DNA of 57,964 nt from Nanobdellota archaeon. Lineage in GTDB: Archaea; Nanobdellota; Nanobdellia; SCGC-AAA011-G17; ARS1403. Under the pieces are notes generated by a model, which ran no database searches, was not told the DNA's origin, and worked only from the letters and a program-made list of their open reading frames with translations. Shown one piece after another: positions 39,886 through 49,325 of the stretch. A program made the position numbers and the translations under genes. Positions within the stretch are counted from its first letter, which is position 1. Every line of letters starts with the position of its first letter. The DNA lies in NCBI GenBank assembly GCA_002687825.1, contig NZBI01000017.1, forward strand, positions 1-57,964. The letters are read 5' to 3'.

Positions 39886-40990
39886 TCATATATTAAAATA
39901 CGTTGTGAATAAGAAAGAACTAACTGAGTTATACGTTAGCGCAGTTTTGAGGGTTCTTGCTTTTTCTATGATTGGAATTTTTGTTCCTTTATTTTTATTT
40001 AAAGAATTGGATTATAGTTTAAATTATGTTATTTTTTATTATTTAATTTATTCTTTGGCTTTTGCTGTTTTTACCCCTATTGGGGCTAAGCTGACAAGTA
40101 AAATTGGAGTTAAGCACGTAATGTTATCTAGTATGCCTTTGTATGTTGGTTATTTTGGATTACTATATTTGTTAAGATTTAATCCCAATATTTTTATTTT
40201 TGTTCCTTTGATTTATGGAATGGCCGAAGGCATGTTTTGGATTGCTTTCCATGTTGATTTTTCTATGTTTAGTGAAAAAAGTAAGAGAGGAACGCAGTTA
40301 AGTAGGTTTTATTCTTTTGCTTTGTTAGCTGGATTAGTAGGTCCCATGGCTGGAGGAGTTGTTTTAACATTTTCTAGTTTCAATTTATTATTTGTTTTAG
40401 TTTCTATTTTATTAATTGGTTCTGCAATTCCTTTATTGTTTACTAAGGATGTTAAAAGAAATTATAAGATGAGTTGGAATTTTTTGAAGGCTGGAAGTCT
40501 TAAAGATTTATTTGCTTACATAGCATTAGGAGTTAAGATAATGGTTAGTATTGTTTTCTGGCCCATATTTGTTTTTTCAATTTTGAATTTATACCTCTCT
40601 ATGGGAAGTTTATTTACGTTTTTGGGAGTTTTGAGTTTGGTAGTTGTTAATATTGTTGGTAAATTAAGTGATGTTTTTGATAAAAGACAATTAATAAAAT
40701 GGTTTAGTAGTGGTAATTTTGTCACTTGGATTGTTTTTATTTTTGTTAGAACTAAATTAGAATTGATAGCTGTTAGTGTATTTGCATCTCTAACGAATAT
40801 GGGAGCTAGTGTTCCCTTTAATGCATTAGCTTATAACAAATCTAAGAAAAGTATTGAATATTTTGTATTTAGAGAAATGGGGATTAGTATTGGTAGAGTT
40901 TTAGTATTATCCTTTGTATTATTTACTGGTAGTTTGATTAGTAGTTTCTTAATTGCAGGAATTGCAAGTTTGGGTTATATGTTGTTATAG
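39869..40990 (+). CDS. MFS transporter
   Basis: A 373-aa protein with about 11-12 membrane helices. GAKLTSKIGVKHV between helices 2 and 3 is the MFS motif-A equivalent, and KRGTQLSRFYSFALLAGLVG is a typical mid-protein segment. It overlaps prs by 17 nt. The substrate is unknown. Confidence 0.85.
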   Translation: MNGDHDHILKYVVNKKELTELYVSAVLRVLAFSMIGIFVPLFLFKELDYSLNYVIFYYLIYSLAFAVFTPIGAKLTSKIGVKHVMLSSMPLYVGYFGLLYLLRFNPNIFIFVPLIYGMAEGMFWIAFHVDFSMFSEKSKRGTQLSRFYSFALLAGLVGPMAGGVVLTFSSFNLLFVLVSILLIGSAIPLLFTKDVKRNYKMSWNFLKAGSLKDLFAYIALGVKIMVSIVFWPIFVFSILNLYLSMGSLFTFLGVLSLVVVNIVGKLSDVFDKRQLIKWFSSGNFVTWIVFIFVRTKLELIAVSVFASLTNMGASVPFNALAYNKSKKSIEYFVFREMGISIGRVLVLSFVLFTGSLISSFLIAGIASLGYMLL

Positions 40991-41062
40991 AAAGCAAGAT
41001 TTAAATATAAGCGATGTTTTTAATTTAATATAACTCAACAAATTTAATATGGAGGTGTTGAA

Positions 41063-41149
41063 ATGAAATTTTGTGATTTTATGGATGATACTGCTATTGA
41101 TGAAGTTATAGATCAAATTGATCACGTTATCGATGAGGTAAATCGTTAA
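41063..41149 (+). CDS. Tiny acidic protein (28 aa)
   Basis: A GGAGGTG ribosome site stands 6 nt before the ATG, and a TATA-like TTTAAATATAA (41001-41011) lies further upstream. The product MKFCDFMDDTAIDEVIDQID plus HVIDEVNR is one acidic amphipathic helix with a single Cys. The strong ribosome site and lack of another use for the gap argue for a real gene. No family is recognised. Confidence 0.5.
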   Translation: MKFCDFMDDTAIDEVIDQIDHVIDEVNR

Positions 41150-41159
41150 CATTTATTAT

Positions 41160-41531
41160 TCATTTTTTTACTTTTTTTTGCATTTCTAAATTTTTTCTTA
41201 TTTTCTTAAGTAAATTTGTTAATTCCTTTTTTTTCAATGTTTCTAATGTTTCCTTACTGAAATAAAGCCCCATTATTGTACCCAAAAACCCGACAACAAT
41301 TGTTAAAAAAAGACTTAGAACTGGAACTGTTTCATCAGAACCAAAGAATAGATAATATCCTAAGATCAATCCAAATGTTCCCCAACACTCAAGAAGAAAA
41401 ATGATTTGTATAAATTTAATTAGCCCATCTACACCTTTACATATACTTCTTATTTCTTTTACTATAAAATAAATTATGATGGATGAAGGTATTAGGAGTA
41501 TTAATAAAATTATAACCATTTCAAAATTCAT
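41160..41531 (-). CDS. Hypothetical membrane protein (123 aa)
   Basis: Three predicted membrane helices (about residues 4-22, 38-63 and 70-92) precede a basic coiled-coil tail (ETLKKKELTNLLKKIRKNLE). A signature is not recognised. The cytoplasmic basic tail could contact nucleic acid or acidic lipids. It converges with the tiny gene at 41063-41149, 10 nt apart. Confidence 0.6.
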   Translation of the reverse strand: MNFEMVIILLILLIPSSIIIYFIVKEIRSICKGVDGLIKFIQIIFLLECWGTFGLILGYYLFFGSDETVPVLSLFLTIVVGFLGTIMGLYFSKETLETLKKKELTNLLKKIRKNLEMQKKVKK

Positions 41532-41639
41532 AGTATTACAATGTTTATTGATTTTAAAATAATTTATGTGCTAAAATGCAATATTTTCTGAAGAACCATA
41601 TAGAAAGGTTTAAAAATAGTTTTTGTTAAAAATTCTATT

Positions 41640-42242
41640 ATGTTATATCAGAGAATTAGAGATTTATGGAAAGGAACTCCTTCAAAAGAAATGAAGCAAT
41701 TAAGGTTTGAGAGATTGATTCAATGGAGAAGAGAAGGGGCTGTTATTAGAATTCAAAGACCTACTAGATTAGATAGGGCTAGAAATCTAGGTTATAGGGC
41801 TAAACAAGGTATTATTTTAGCTAGAGTTAGAGTTTCTCGAGGTGGAAGGAAAAGGAGAGGTAGTTTGAAAACAGGTAGAAGAAGTAAGAATGCGACTGCT
41901 AGGAAAATTGTTAATAAAAATTATCAACAAATAGCTGAGGAAAGAGCTAATAGAAATTTTAAAAATTGTGAAATTTTAAATTCTTATGAAGTTGGAAAAG
42001 ATGGGATGCATTTATTTTATGAAATTATTTTAATTGATAGAGATCATCCTCAAATTAAGAAAGATTCTCAATTAAGTGGATTAAGTGAGAGAAGAGGAAA
42101 AGCTTTTAGAGGTTTAACTTCAAGTGGTAGAAAATCTAGAGGTTTAAGACATAAAGGTGTTGGTGCTGAGAAATTAAGACCTAGTAGAAATGCTCACTTT
42201 AAGAGAAAAGATGCTAAACAAAGGAAAATAGATAAGCTATAG
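41640..42242 (+). CDS. rpl15e: Ribosomal protein eL15
   Basis: A 200-aa protein with the strongly conserved eL15 sequence: WRREGAVIRIQRPTRLDRAR, GVARVRVSRGGRKR-like ILARVRVSRGGRKRRGSLKT, and SSGRKSRGLRHKGVGAEKLR. It lies in the large subunit near the E site. Its length is close to other archaeal members (about 195 aa). A TATA box (GGTTTAAAAATAG near 41608-41620) lies some 20-25 nt upstream, so the mRNA is leaderless. Confidence 0.97.
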   Translation: MLYQRIRDLWKGTPSKEMKQLRFERLIQWRREGAVIRIQRPTRLDRARNLGYRAKQGIILARVRVSRGGRKRRGSLKTGRRSKNATARKIVNKNYQQIAEERANRNFKNCEILNSYEVGKDGMHLFYEIILIDRDHPQIKKDSQLSGLSERRGKAFRGLTSSGRKSRGLRHKGVGAEKLRPSRNAHFKRKDAKQRKIDKL

Positions 42243-42278
42243 GTTAATTTTTTATATCCTTTAATGTTCTGATATTTT

Positions 42279-43655
42279 ATGAAAAGAGGTTTAATCGTAA
42301 TTATTTTTTTATTTAGCATTTTTAATGTTTTAGCTGATTCTACTGAAATTGATTTTTCTAATATTCCTACTTTAAATTTAACAACTGGGATTAATAAAGA
42401 ATTAATTGATTTAGATGATTATTATAATGGTACTGCTTTAGAATATAAATTTAAAGCGGGTAGTAAAGGTTTGGAAGGGATTCAAATTGCTATAAATTCT
42501 GATGGTGAGGTTGATATGACTGCTAATTCTCCTGGAGAAAGATCTGTTATATTTATTGCTGATAATGATACAGATGATAGAGAGAGTAACGATGTTGAAT
42601 TGACAATTTCTGGAGATGCTATTGTTGTTCCACAGAGTTCAAGCCATGATTTTTTTCCTGTTGAAAGTTCTATTAGTGTTAGTGTTGGGGAGAAGAAAAC
42701 TTTTACAGTTAGTGGAGAGAATGTAACTGCTGAATGGTTCTTGAATGGACTTAAGTTACCTGAGAATGATGGGAGTTTTGAGTTTGATGCTGCTTTTGAA
42801 GGAGATAATACTATAAAAGTTGTTGTTGGTAGTCAAGAAAAAATTTGGACAGTTGTTGTTGGATCTGTTTCTAGTCCTGTCAGTAGTAATGTAACTAGTC
42901 CTGAAGTTGTTGATAGCAATGGAAGTATTGAAACTCCTGAGACTGTTGGTAGTGGAAGTGAAAGTAGTCAAGTTGAGGTAAAAAGAATTGCTCAATGTGG
43001 AAATAGCGTTAAGGAAAAAGGTGAGAATTGTGGTAACTGCCCTAGCGATGTTAGGTGTTCTAGTGGTTCTAAATGTAGTAATAATATTTGTGTTAGGGAT
43101 GATGGTGGAGTTGGTAGTACTGTTATAATGTTTGGTGTTTTGGGAGTTGTTTTAATTGGGTTAGTTGGAGGAATTGTTTTTGCTAAGAAAAAAGGATTGT
43201 TAGATAAATTAAATTTTGATTTTTTAAAGAAAAAAGATGAAGAACCTAAAGAAGAAAAAGAGGAAAAGAAAGGATTTATGGATAAGATTAAAGGAATTTT
43301 CTCCAAGAAAAAAACCGAAGAAAAACCTTCATCAAAGGAAGAAGTTAAAGAAGAAAAATCTGTAGAAAAGAAAGAAGAAAAACCTGAAGAAGATTTGAGT
43401 GGGTTGAAAAGTTATTTGTTTGATAATTTAAAAAAAGGTTTTAAGAAAGAAGATTTAATTAAACAAGCTTTAGGTCAAGGTTGGAAACAGAATCAAATTG
43501 ATAAAGTTTTGGAAGTTAAAGAGGAATTGAAACCGCTTTATAATTATATTAATGACAATTTAAAAAAAGGTTTTAAGAAAGAAGATTTAGTTAAACAAGC
43601 ACTAGGTCAAGGTTGGAAGCAAGAAGAAGTTGATGAAGTGGCTAGTAAGTTATAG
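42279..43655 (+). CDS. Membrane-anchored protein with extracellular domain and cytoplasmic repeats
   Basis: A 458-aa protein. A signal peptide (residues 1-20) is followed by beta-rich extracellular domains, a Cys-rich knot (CGNSVKEKGENCGNCPSDVRC), one membrane helix (about 283-305), a Lys/Glu linker, and two ~40-residue cytoplasmic repeats, each with NLKKGFKKEDL(I/V)KQALGQGW. Similar C-terminal repeats appear in many DPANN membrane proteins. The role is unknown; the domain layout suggests a receptor-like or anchoring protein. Confidence 0.75.
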   Translation: MKRGLIVIIFLFSIFNVLADSTEIDFSNIPTLNLTTGINKELIDLDDYYNGTALEYKFKAGSKGLEGIQIAINSDGEVDMTANSPGERSVIFIADNDTDDRESNDVELTISGDAIVVPQSSSHDFFPVESSISVSVGEKKTFTVSGENVTAEWFLNGLKLPENDGSFEFDAAFEGDNTIKVVVGSQEKIWTVVVGSVSSPVSSNVTSPEVVDSNGSIETPETVGSGSESSQVEVKRIAQCGNSVKEKGENCGNCPSDVRCSSGSKCSNNICVRDDGGVGSTVIMFGVLGVVLIGLVGGIVFAKKKGLLDKLNFDFLKKKDEEPKEEKEEKKGFMDKIKGIFSKKKTEEKPSSKEEVKEEKSVEKKEEKPEEDLSGLKSYLFDNLKKGFKKEDLIKQALGQGWKQNQIDKVLEVKEELKPLYNYINDNLKKGFKKEDLVKQALGQGWKQEEVDEVASKL

Positions 43656-43690
43656 TAAGACTTTTATATATTCTAGACAATAGATTTTTT

Positions 43691-44227
43691 ATGTTTAGCA
43701 GTAAAAAAAGAGGTTTGTTTTTGTTAGTGATTAGTATATTGTTTTTAGTAGAAACTTCTTCTAGTCAGAATTCGTTTTTTTGTGGAAATTTAAAGGCCGT
43801 CAGTTTTTCTTCTTGTAATCAAGGTTTACAGTTTTGTGGAGATAATAATTTAATTTTAAATGGAGGATTTGAGGAAGTTGAAGATAATCAACCTGTTGGA
43901 TTTGATAGAACTGAACATGGTGTTAGTTTAAGTGATGGTTATTCTGGAGATAATTCAATGCTTTTACGTAGTAGATTTAATTCCTATCTTTATTCTATAG
44001 ATTTGGATGTTGATAAAGAATATTTATTTTCTGCTTATGTTAAAGGTCAATGTGGTGGGTTGAGAGTATATTATGGTCCCGAGGGAAATAATCAAGAATT
44101 GACAAAAAGTAATTTAGGAAGTATAAATAGTCAGGAATGGAGAAAGATAAATGCTAGATTTACACCTGAAAATGGAGAGGGAAATATAAGGGTTGAGTGT
44201 AATGAAAGTGAAAATTTACGGTCCTGA
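43691..44227 (+). CDS. Secreted protein with carbohydrate-binding-like domain, 5' part of probable frameshifted gene
   Basis: A signal peptide (LFLLVISILFLVETSSS) is followed by a domain with LILNGGFEEVEDNQPVGFD and LFSAYVKGQCGGLRVYYG, matching CBM4/9-type jelly-roll modules. It stops abruptly after IRVECNESENLRS. The next frame (44193-44639) starts inside it, continues in a second frame and ends in a membrane helix this part lacks. I infer one original gene broken by a frameshift near 44195-44225, although two overlapping genes cannot be excluded. Confidence 0.7.
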   Translation: MFSSKKRGLFLLVISILFLVETSSSQNSFFCGNLKAVSFSSCNQGLQFCGDNNLILNGGFEEVEDNQPVGFDRTEHGVSLSDGYSGDNSMLLRSRFNSYLYSIDLDVDKEYLFSAYVKGQCGGLRVYYGPEGNNQELTKSNLGSINSQEWRKINARFTPENGEGNIRVECNESENLRS

Positions 44228-44639
44228 AAGAGATGTTAAAAATATTATTGTTCCTTCTGTTATGTCTTCTGAGAGAGAAGGCATTTATGAGATTAGAATG
44301 ACTTCTTCTAGTGATGGACTTAAAACAAAATCTTTATCTAAACAATTTGCGATAATAGAAAAAAACCCTGAAATAAAGACTATGCAAATATGTAATTCTA
44401 ATGGAAAATGTGAGGATAAAGAGAGTTATCAGAATTGTCCCTCGGATTGTTTATATGAGGAAATTTCTGAAAAACCATTTAAGCCTAAGGGGGGATACAA
44501 CAAAAATTATTATTTCTTAGGAATCCTAATTATTATAGCTTTAATCTTTTTAATCTATAAAAATAGAGGCAAATCCAAAAGAAGTTCAACTTCAAAATCC
44601 CAATCATCAATACCAACACTTAAAATAAAAAACACTTAA
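44202..44639 (+). CDS. 3' part of probable frameshifted secreted protein, with C-terminal membrane anchor
   Basis: From the ATG at 44202 (MKVKIYGPERD) this gives about 145 aa. It has an Ig-like strand segment (GIYEIRMTSSSDGLKT), a Cys knot (ICNSNGKCEDKESYQNCPSDC) like that of the protein at 42279-43655, a membrane helix (YYFLGILIIIALIFLIY) and a basic Ser-rich tail. It has no signal peptide of its own, although the Cys knot needs export, which supports its being the end of the upstream gene. Confidence 0.6.
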   Translation: MKVKIYGPERDVKNIIVPSVMSSEREGIYEIRMTSSSDGLKTKSLSKQFAIIEKNPEIKTMQICNSNGKCEDKESYQNCPSDCLYEEISEKPFKPKGGYNKNYYFLGILIIIALIFLIYKNRGKSKRSSTSKSQSSIPTLKIKNT

Positions 44640-44665
44640 AAACTCTAATATTCTTAAAAAATTGA

Positions 44666-45694
44666 ATGATAACTTTAAAACAAATTCATAAATTAATTGA
44701 AAAAAGTGAAAATCCTTTAATATTCTATGATGATGATCCTGATGGGTTAGTTAGTTATTTATTAGTAAAAAAACATTTTGATAAAGGAAATGGTGTTGCA
44801 GTTAAAGGTAAACCTATGTTAGGTACTGATTATTTGTTAAGTGTTGACAAATATAATCCAGATTTGGTAATAGTATTAGATAAACCTATTATTGAGCAAG
44901 ATTTTGTGGATAAAGTTAATGTTCCTATAATTTGGATTGATCACCATCCAATTGTGGAGATAAAAGGTGTAAAATACTATAATCCTAGATTTAAAGATAA
45001 AAATGATAATAGGTGTGTTAGTCATTGGTGTTATCAATTAACTAAAGAAAATATGTGGTTAGCTGCAATTGGTATTATTTCAGACTATCAGAAACCTAGT
45101 TTTGTTAAAACATTTATTAAAAAATACCCTGAATTATTGAAAGAATTTAAAAATCAAAAGGAAGCTATGTTTAATACTAATGTTGGGAAATTAATAAAGA
45201 TATTTGGTTATTCTTTAAAGGGATTTACTAAAGATGTTAATAAAAATATTGAAATTTTAAGTAAAGTAAAAGATCCTAATGATTTATTGCAGGGTAGAAC
45301 TGAGAATACTAAACTATTATTAAATAGAATTGAAAAAGTAAAAAAGGAATATGATAAATTATTAGAAAAAGCTGTTGAAGAAAATAAAGGTAAAAAAATG
45401 GTTGTTTTTGTTTATCCTTCTGGTAAATATAGTTTTAGTGGAGAGTTGAGTAATGAGTTAATGTACAAATTTCCTGGAAAAGTAATTTTAGTTGGAAGAA
45501 GGAAAGAGGGTAAAGTTATGATGAGTTTAAGGGCCCCTGAGGAAAAAAGGATTAAATTACCTCCAATATTGGAAAAAGCCTTAACTGGAGTTGAAGGTTA
45601 TGGTGGTGGACATGATTATGCTGTTGGTGCCAGTATCATAGAAGATGATTTTGATCAATTTTTTAGTGTAATTAAAGCTGAAGTGTTGAAGTAA
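44666..45694 (+). CDS. DHH-family phosphoesterase
   Basis: A 342-aa protein with the DHH motifs: YDDDPDG (residues 21-27), VIVLDKP, WIDHHP, and the DHHA1-type glycine signature GYGGGHDYAVGAS near the C-terminus. These bind two metal ions in RecJ-like nucleases and NrnA-like nanoRNA or cyclic-dinucleotide phosphodiesterases. Archaeal forms of this size include the GAN/RecJ-like proteins. The exact substrate cannot be assigned. Transcription follows the frameshifted gene after 26 nt. Confidence 0.88.
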   Translation: MITLKQIHKLIEKSENPLIFYDDDPDGLVSYLLVKKHFDKGNGVAVKGKPMLGTDYLLSVDKYNPDLVIVLDKPIIEQDFVDKVNVPIIWIDHHPIVEIKGVKYYNPRFKDKNDNRCVSHWCYQLTKENMWLAAIGIISDYQKPSFVKTFIKKYPELLKEFKNQKEAMFNTNVGKLIKIFGYSLKGFTKDVNKNIEILSKVKDPNDLLQGRTENTKLLLNRIEKVKKEYDKLLEKAVEENKGKKMVVFVYPSGKYSFSGELSNELMYKFPGKVILVGRRKEGKVMMSLRAPEEKRIKLPPILEKALTGVEGYGGGHDYAVGASIIEDDFDQFFSVIKAEVLK

Positions 45695-45727
45695 AAGTTT
45701 TTATATTTTAGATATTCTATAAAGATA

Positions 45728-47638
45728 ATGTTGAAAAAGATATTTTTAGTATTTTTATTGTTAGTGATAGCTGTAAATGCTGAAAATCTAGCTCCTTATA
45801 CTTCTATTACGGCTAATGTGGAAATAGAAGGGGAAATAAATTTAGAATATTTAAGTACACAAAGCGAATTAGATTATTTTGAGGCTAGTTTATATTTTCA
45901 TCCATTAGAATTTCAAGGTCAAGAAGTTAGTAGATTAGATTTAGAATCTGATGGAGAAACGAGAAACGATAAAGAAAATCAAGTTAATTTTAGATGGACT
46001 GAAAATAATGAGAAGTTAATTTATGGATTAGATGCCGATGTTACTACTAGTAATATCTTTAGAAAAATTGACAAAACAATTCCTTTTCCTTTTACAGAAT
46101 TTAAAACTGAACATTTCGAATATATTGAGGAAAAAGAGTTTATTGATATTAATAGAGATATAAGAGATAAAGCTAATGAAATTGTTGAAGGAGAGGATGA
46201 TTATTATGAGGCTATTTATAAAATAGCTGAATGGGTTAGAAGTAACATAGAATATGATCTGAATACTTTAACTGAAAAAACTGTACAGAAAAGTAGTTGG
46301 GTTTTGGAAAACAGATTTGGAGTTTGCGATGAATTAACTAATTTATTTACTAGTATGTTAAGATCTATAAAAATCCCTGTGAGATATGTAACCGGATTAG
46401 CTCATAGTGATGTAATTGGGGGATGGAGTCCACATGCTTGGAGTGAAGTTTATTTTCCTGGATATGGATGGGTGCCGTTTGATGTTACCTTTGGACAATA
46501 TGGATGGGTGGATGCTGGTCATATAAAAATGATGGAAGGAGATGATGCTAATCAGCCAAGTGTTGAGTATTTTTGGAGAAGTGTTAAGATTGGTATAAAA
46601 GATAAAGAATTTGAAGTTAATGCTAGCTTGATTGAAAAAGGTGAAAAATTTAATTCTTTTTTAGATTTAGATGTTAAAGTTTTGGAGAATAATGTTGGAG
46701 AAGGGAGTTATGTTCCTATAGAAGTTAGTATTGAGAATACTCAATCATTTTATGTTTCTAGTCTAGTTTATGTTAGTTCTGCTCCAGGATTAGATGGGGA
46801 TAATGCTAGAGGTGTTTTGTTAAAGCCTTTACAAAAGAAAAAAATATATTGGTTAGTTGATGTTCCCGGAGATATTGAAGAAGGTTTTCAATATAATGCT
46901 CCTGTAATTATTCAAGATTCTTTAGGAGCTACTGCTGAAGATGAAGTTGTTTTTGCTAAAGGTTTTGATATAATTGATTATAATGAAGCTAAAGAAAAAA
47001 TGGATAGTTTAGTTGTGGAAGAAGGTAAAATTTTATCTCATGAATTAGGATTAAATTGTGCTAGTGAGAGAAAGGATTATTATAAAGATGAAGATGTTAA
47101 AATTACTTGCGATTCTATAAATAAAGGTAATGTTCCATTAGAGTTTGAACTGTGTGTTTTTAGCGATTGCAAATCTTTGAAATTAGGAATTAATGAGATG
47201 AAAAGAGAGGATTTTATTTTTGATCTGGATAATTTTGATGAAAGATTATTTGTTAAAGCTACAGGTGATGGAATAGTGGTTAGTAGTTTTATTAATATTA
47301 AAGTTCACGATTCTCCTGAATTAATAATTAATAGTATTGAAGTTCTAGATCCTAAATATAGTTCTAAAGGTAGGATTAGAGTCAATGTTAATGCAATCCC
47401 CGAAATTAATAATTTAGAAGTTTTTATTGATGGAAAAAGCTTAGATAAATTCGAGAGTTTATCTGGAAATAACATTTTGAATATTGATTTGAATGGATGG
47501 GATTTTAGTATTGGAGAGAATATAGTTAATTTGGAATTTGTTTATAATAATGATAGGATTAGTGAAGAGATTCATTTTAAGGTTTTAGATGTTGGATTTT
47601 TAGAGAAATTTATAGCTAATTTGAGAAAATTGTTTTAG
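45728..47638 (+). CDS. Exported transglutaminase-like cysteine protease-fold protein
   Basis: A 636-aa protein. A signal peptide (residues 1-20) is followed by the transglutaminase-like domain with the triad C200 (RFGVCDELT), H236 (SPHAW) and D252 (PFDVTFG). The C-terminal ~350 residues are beta-sandwich domains. Prokaryotic members are usually peptidases or cross-linking enzymes acting on surface proteins. No C-terminal anchor is evident. Regulation is not visible; it starts 33 nt after the DHH gene. Confidence 0.87.
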   Translation: MLKKIFLVFLLLVIAVNAENLAPYTSITANVEIEGEINLEYLSTQSELDYFEASLYFHPLEFQGQEVSRLDLESDGETRNDKENQVNFRWTENNEKLIYGLDADVTTSNIFRKIDKTIPFPFTEFKTEHFEYIEEKEFIDINRDIRDKANEIVEGEDDYYEAIYKIAEWVRSNIEYDLNTLTEKTVQKSSWVLENRFGVCDELTNLFTSMLRSIKIPVRYVTGLAHSDVIGGWSPHAWSEVYFPGYGWVPFDVTFGQYGWVDAGHIKMMEGDDANQPSVEYFWRSVKIGIKDKEFEVNASLIEKGEKFNSFLDLDVKVLENNVGEGSYVPIEVSIENTQSFYVSSLVYVSSAPGLDGDNARGVLLKPLQKKKIYWLVDVPGDIEEGFQYNAPVIIQDSLGATAEDEVVFAKGFDIIDYNEAKEKMDSLVVEEGKILSHELGLNCASERKDYYKDEDVKITCDSINKGNVPLEFELCVFSDCKSLKLGINEMKREDFIFDLDNFDERLFVKATGDGIVVSSFINIKVHDSPELIINSIEVLDPKYSSKGRIRVNVNAIPEINNLEVFIDGKSLDKFESLSGNNILNIDLNGWDFSIGENIVNLEFVYNNDRISEEIHFKVLDVGFLEKFIANLRKLF

Positions 47639-47674
47639 TAAGATTTTTATAGTTTTTTTGTTTTAATATATAAA

Positions 47675-47872
47675 ATGAATTACAAAACTTTAGGGAATGG
47701 ATTGAAAGTTGTTGCAGCTGCTGGTTTTCTCTCTCCTGTTTATACTGATTTAGAATTAAATGCCTATGTTGCTATATGTGCTGCTTCTGGTGCACTACTT
47801 GCCGCTGGAATGGATTTTGTAAAAAAAGATAAGGATAGAGAACTAGAACAGATATTAGTTAATAACTCTTAG
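47675..47872 (+). CDS. Small hypothetical membrane protein (65 aa)
   Basis: It has one or two hydrophobic segments (GLKVVAAAGFLSPVY and AYVAICAASGALLAAGM) and a charged end (DFVKKDKDRELEQIL). It overlaps the proS 3' end by 14 nt. No family is recognised; the codon use matches the neighbours. Confidence 0.5.
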   Translation: MNYKTLGNGLKVVAAAGFLSPVYTDLELNAYVAICAASGALLAAGMDFVKKDKDRELEQILVNNS

Positions 47873-49289
47873 CGAATCTACAAATAAAGTTTGCTTTTTC
47901 TTTACATTGGATACAAGGTTCTTTGATTTCTTTTGGTTGTTTGAATGGAATGTTGATACTCTTTGCTCCATCTGTTTTTTCTCTGATTTGTTCTTCGCAG
48001 TTTTTTTCTCCACAAAAAGGAGCTAGAACTAATTTTCTATTTTTAATGTCTTTTTTGAAATCTTGCCAATGGCTCACTTCTACTGTATTTTTTTCTAAAT
48101 GTTTCTTAGCTTTTTTTAGTAAGTTTTTTTGTATGTCTACTAAAGTCTTTTCTATTTCTTTGGATAGACTTGTAAGTTTAACATGTTTTTTCTCATTTAA
48201 GTCTCTTCTAACTAAGACTACTTGTTTTTTCTGTAAATCTCTTGGGCCTAATTCAATTCTAATAGGAATGCCTTTTAACTCCCATTCGTTGAATTTCCAT
48301 CCTGGAGAGTAGTCGTCTCTATCATCAACAAGTGGGTTGTGTGCTTTTAATTTAGTTTTAAGTTCGTTGGCTTTTTTTAGAACTTTTTTCTTTGAATCTT
48401 CGAATAAAATTGGGACAATTGCTACTTGATGATATGCTACTTTTGGAGGTAAAACTAAGCCACGATCATCTCCATGTATCATTGCTAATGCACCAATTAG
48501 TCTTGTTGAAACTCCCCAAGAATTTTGCCAAGGAGTGTCTACTTGTTCTTTTTTGTTTAAGTATTTAATTTTGAATGATTTAGCGAAACCTTGTCCTAAA
48601 TTGTGAGAAGTTCCCATTTGTAATGCCTTTCCGTCTGGCATTAAAGATTCTATGCTTAAGGTGTATAGAGCACCTGCGAACTTTTCTTTTTCTGTTTTTG
48701 TTCCTGTTAAAACTGGGATTGATAATAATTCTTCACATAACTTTTCATATTCATCTAAATAAATTCTTGTTTCTTTATCACAATCTTTTTTTGTTTCATA
48801 AACACAATGACCTTCTTGCCATAGAAATTCTCTTGTTCTTAGAAATAATCTAGTGGCTTTTGTTTCCCATCTGACTACATTTGCCCATTGATTTATTCTT
48901 AAGGGTAAATCTTTCCATGACCTTACCCATTTTGAATATGAATCATACATTACTGTTTCTGATGTTGGTCTAATTGCTAGAAGTTCCTCTCCTGAATTTT
49001 GTATCCATGCTACTTCTGGTTTGAAGCCTTTTGCGTGTTCTGCTTCTTTTTTGAAGAAAGATTCTGGGATGAATAAAGGAAAATAAGCATTTCTAACTTC
49101 TAGAGTTTTTATTCTTTCATTGAAATAGTCTTGAATATGCTCCCAAATTGAGTAAGCGTTAGGTCTTATTACCATACAACCTTTAACTGTCGAATAATCA
49201 GCTAATTCGGCTTTCTGAACTATCTGAGTATACCATTCTGAGAAGTTCTCGCTTTTTTTTACTGAAATTCCTAAGGTTTTTTTTGCCAT
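47859..49289 (-). CDS. proS: Prolyl-tRNA synthetase, archaeal/eukaryotic type
   Basis: A 476-aa class II synthetase of the archaeal form: it begins at the SENFSEWYTQIVQKAELADY segment, shows RPTSETVMYDSYSKWVRSWKDLPLRINQW, the GLVLPPKVAYHQVAIVPI anticodon-domain start, and ends with the C-terminal zinc-binding domain (CGEKNC ... CIQCK) and final Tyr. Unlike LeuRS, AlaRS and AspRS in this window it is archaeal in type. All expected motifs are present. Confidence 0.96.
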   Translation of the reverse strand: MAKKTLGISVKKSENFSEWYTQIVQKAELADYSTVKGCMVIRPNAYSIWEHIQDYFNERIKTLEVRNAYFPLFIPESFFKKEAEHAKGFKPEVAWIQNSGEELLAIRPTSETVMYDSYSKWVRSWKDLPLRINQWANVVRWETKATRLFLRTREFLWQEGHCVYETKKDCDKETRIYLDEYEKLCEELLSIPVLTGTKTEKEKFAGALYTLSIESLMPDGKALQMGTSHNLGQGFAKSFKIKYLNKKEQVDTPWQNSWGVSTRLIGALAMIHGDDRGLVLPPKVAYHQVAIVPILFEDSKKKVLKKANELKTKLKAHNPLVDDRDDYSPGWKFNEWELKGIPIRIELGPRDLQKKQVVLVRRDLNEKKHVKLTSLSKEIEKTLVDIQKNLLKKAKKHLEKNTVEVSHWQDFKKDIKNRKLVLAPFCGEKNCEEQIREKTDGAKSINIPFKQPKEIKEPCIQCKEKANFICRFAKSY

Positions 49290-49325
49290 AGTATTAGCAG
49301 GAATAGGGTTTTTATAAATTTATTG

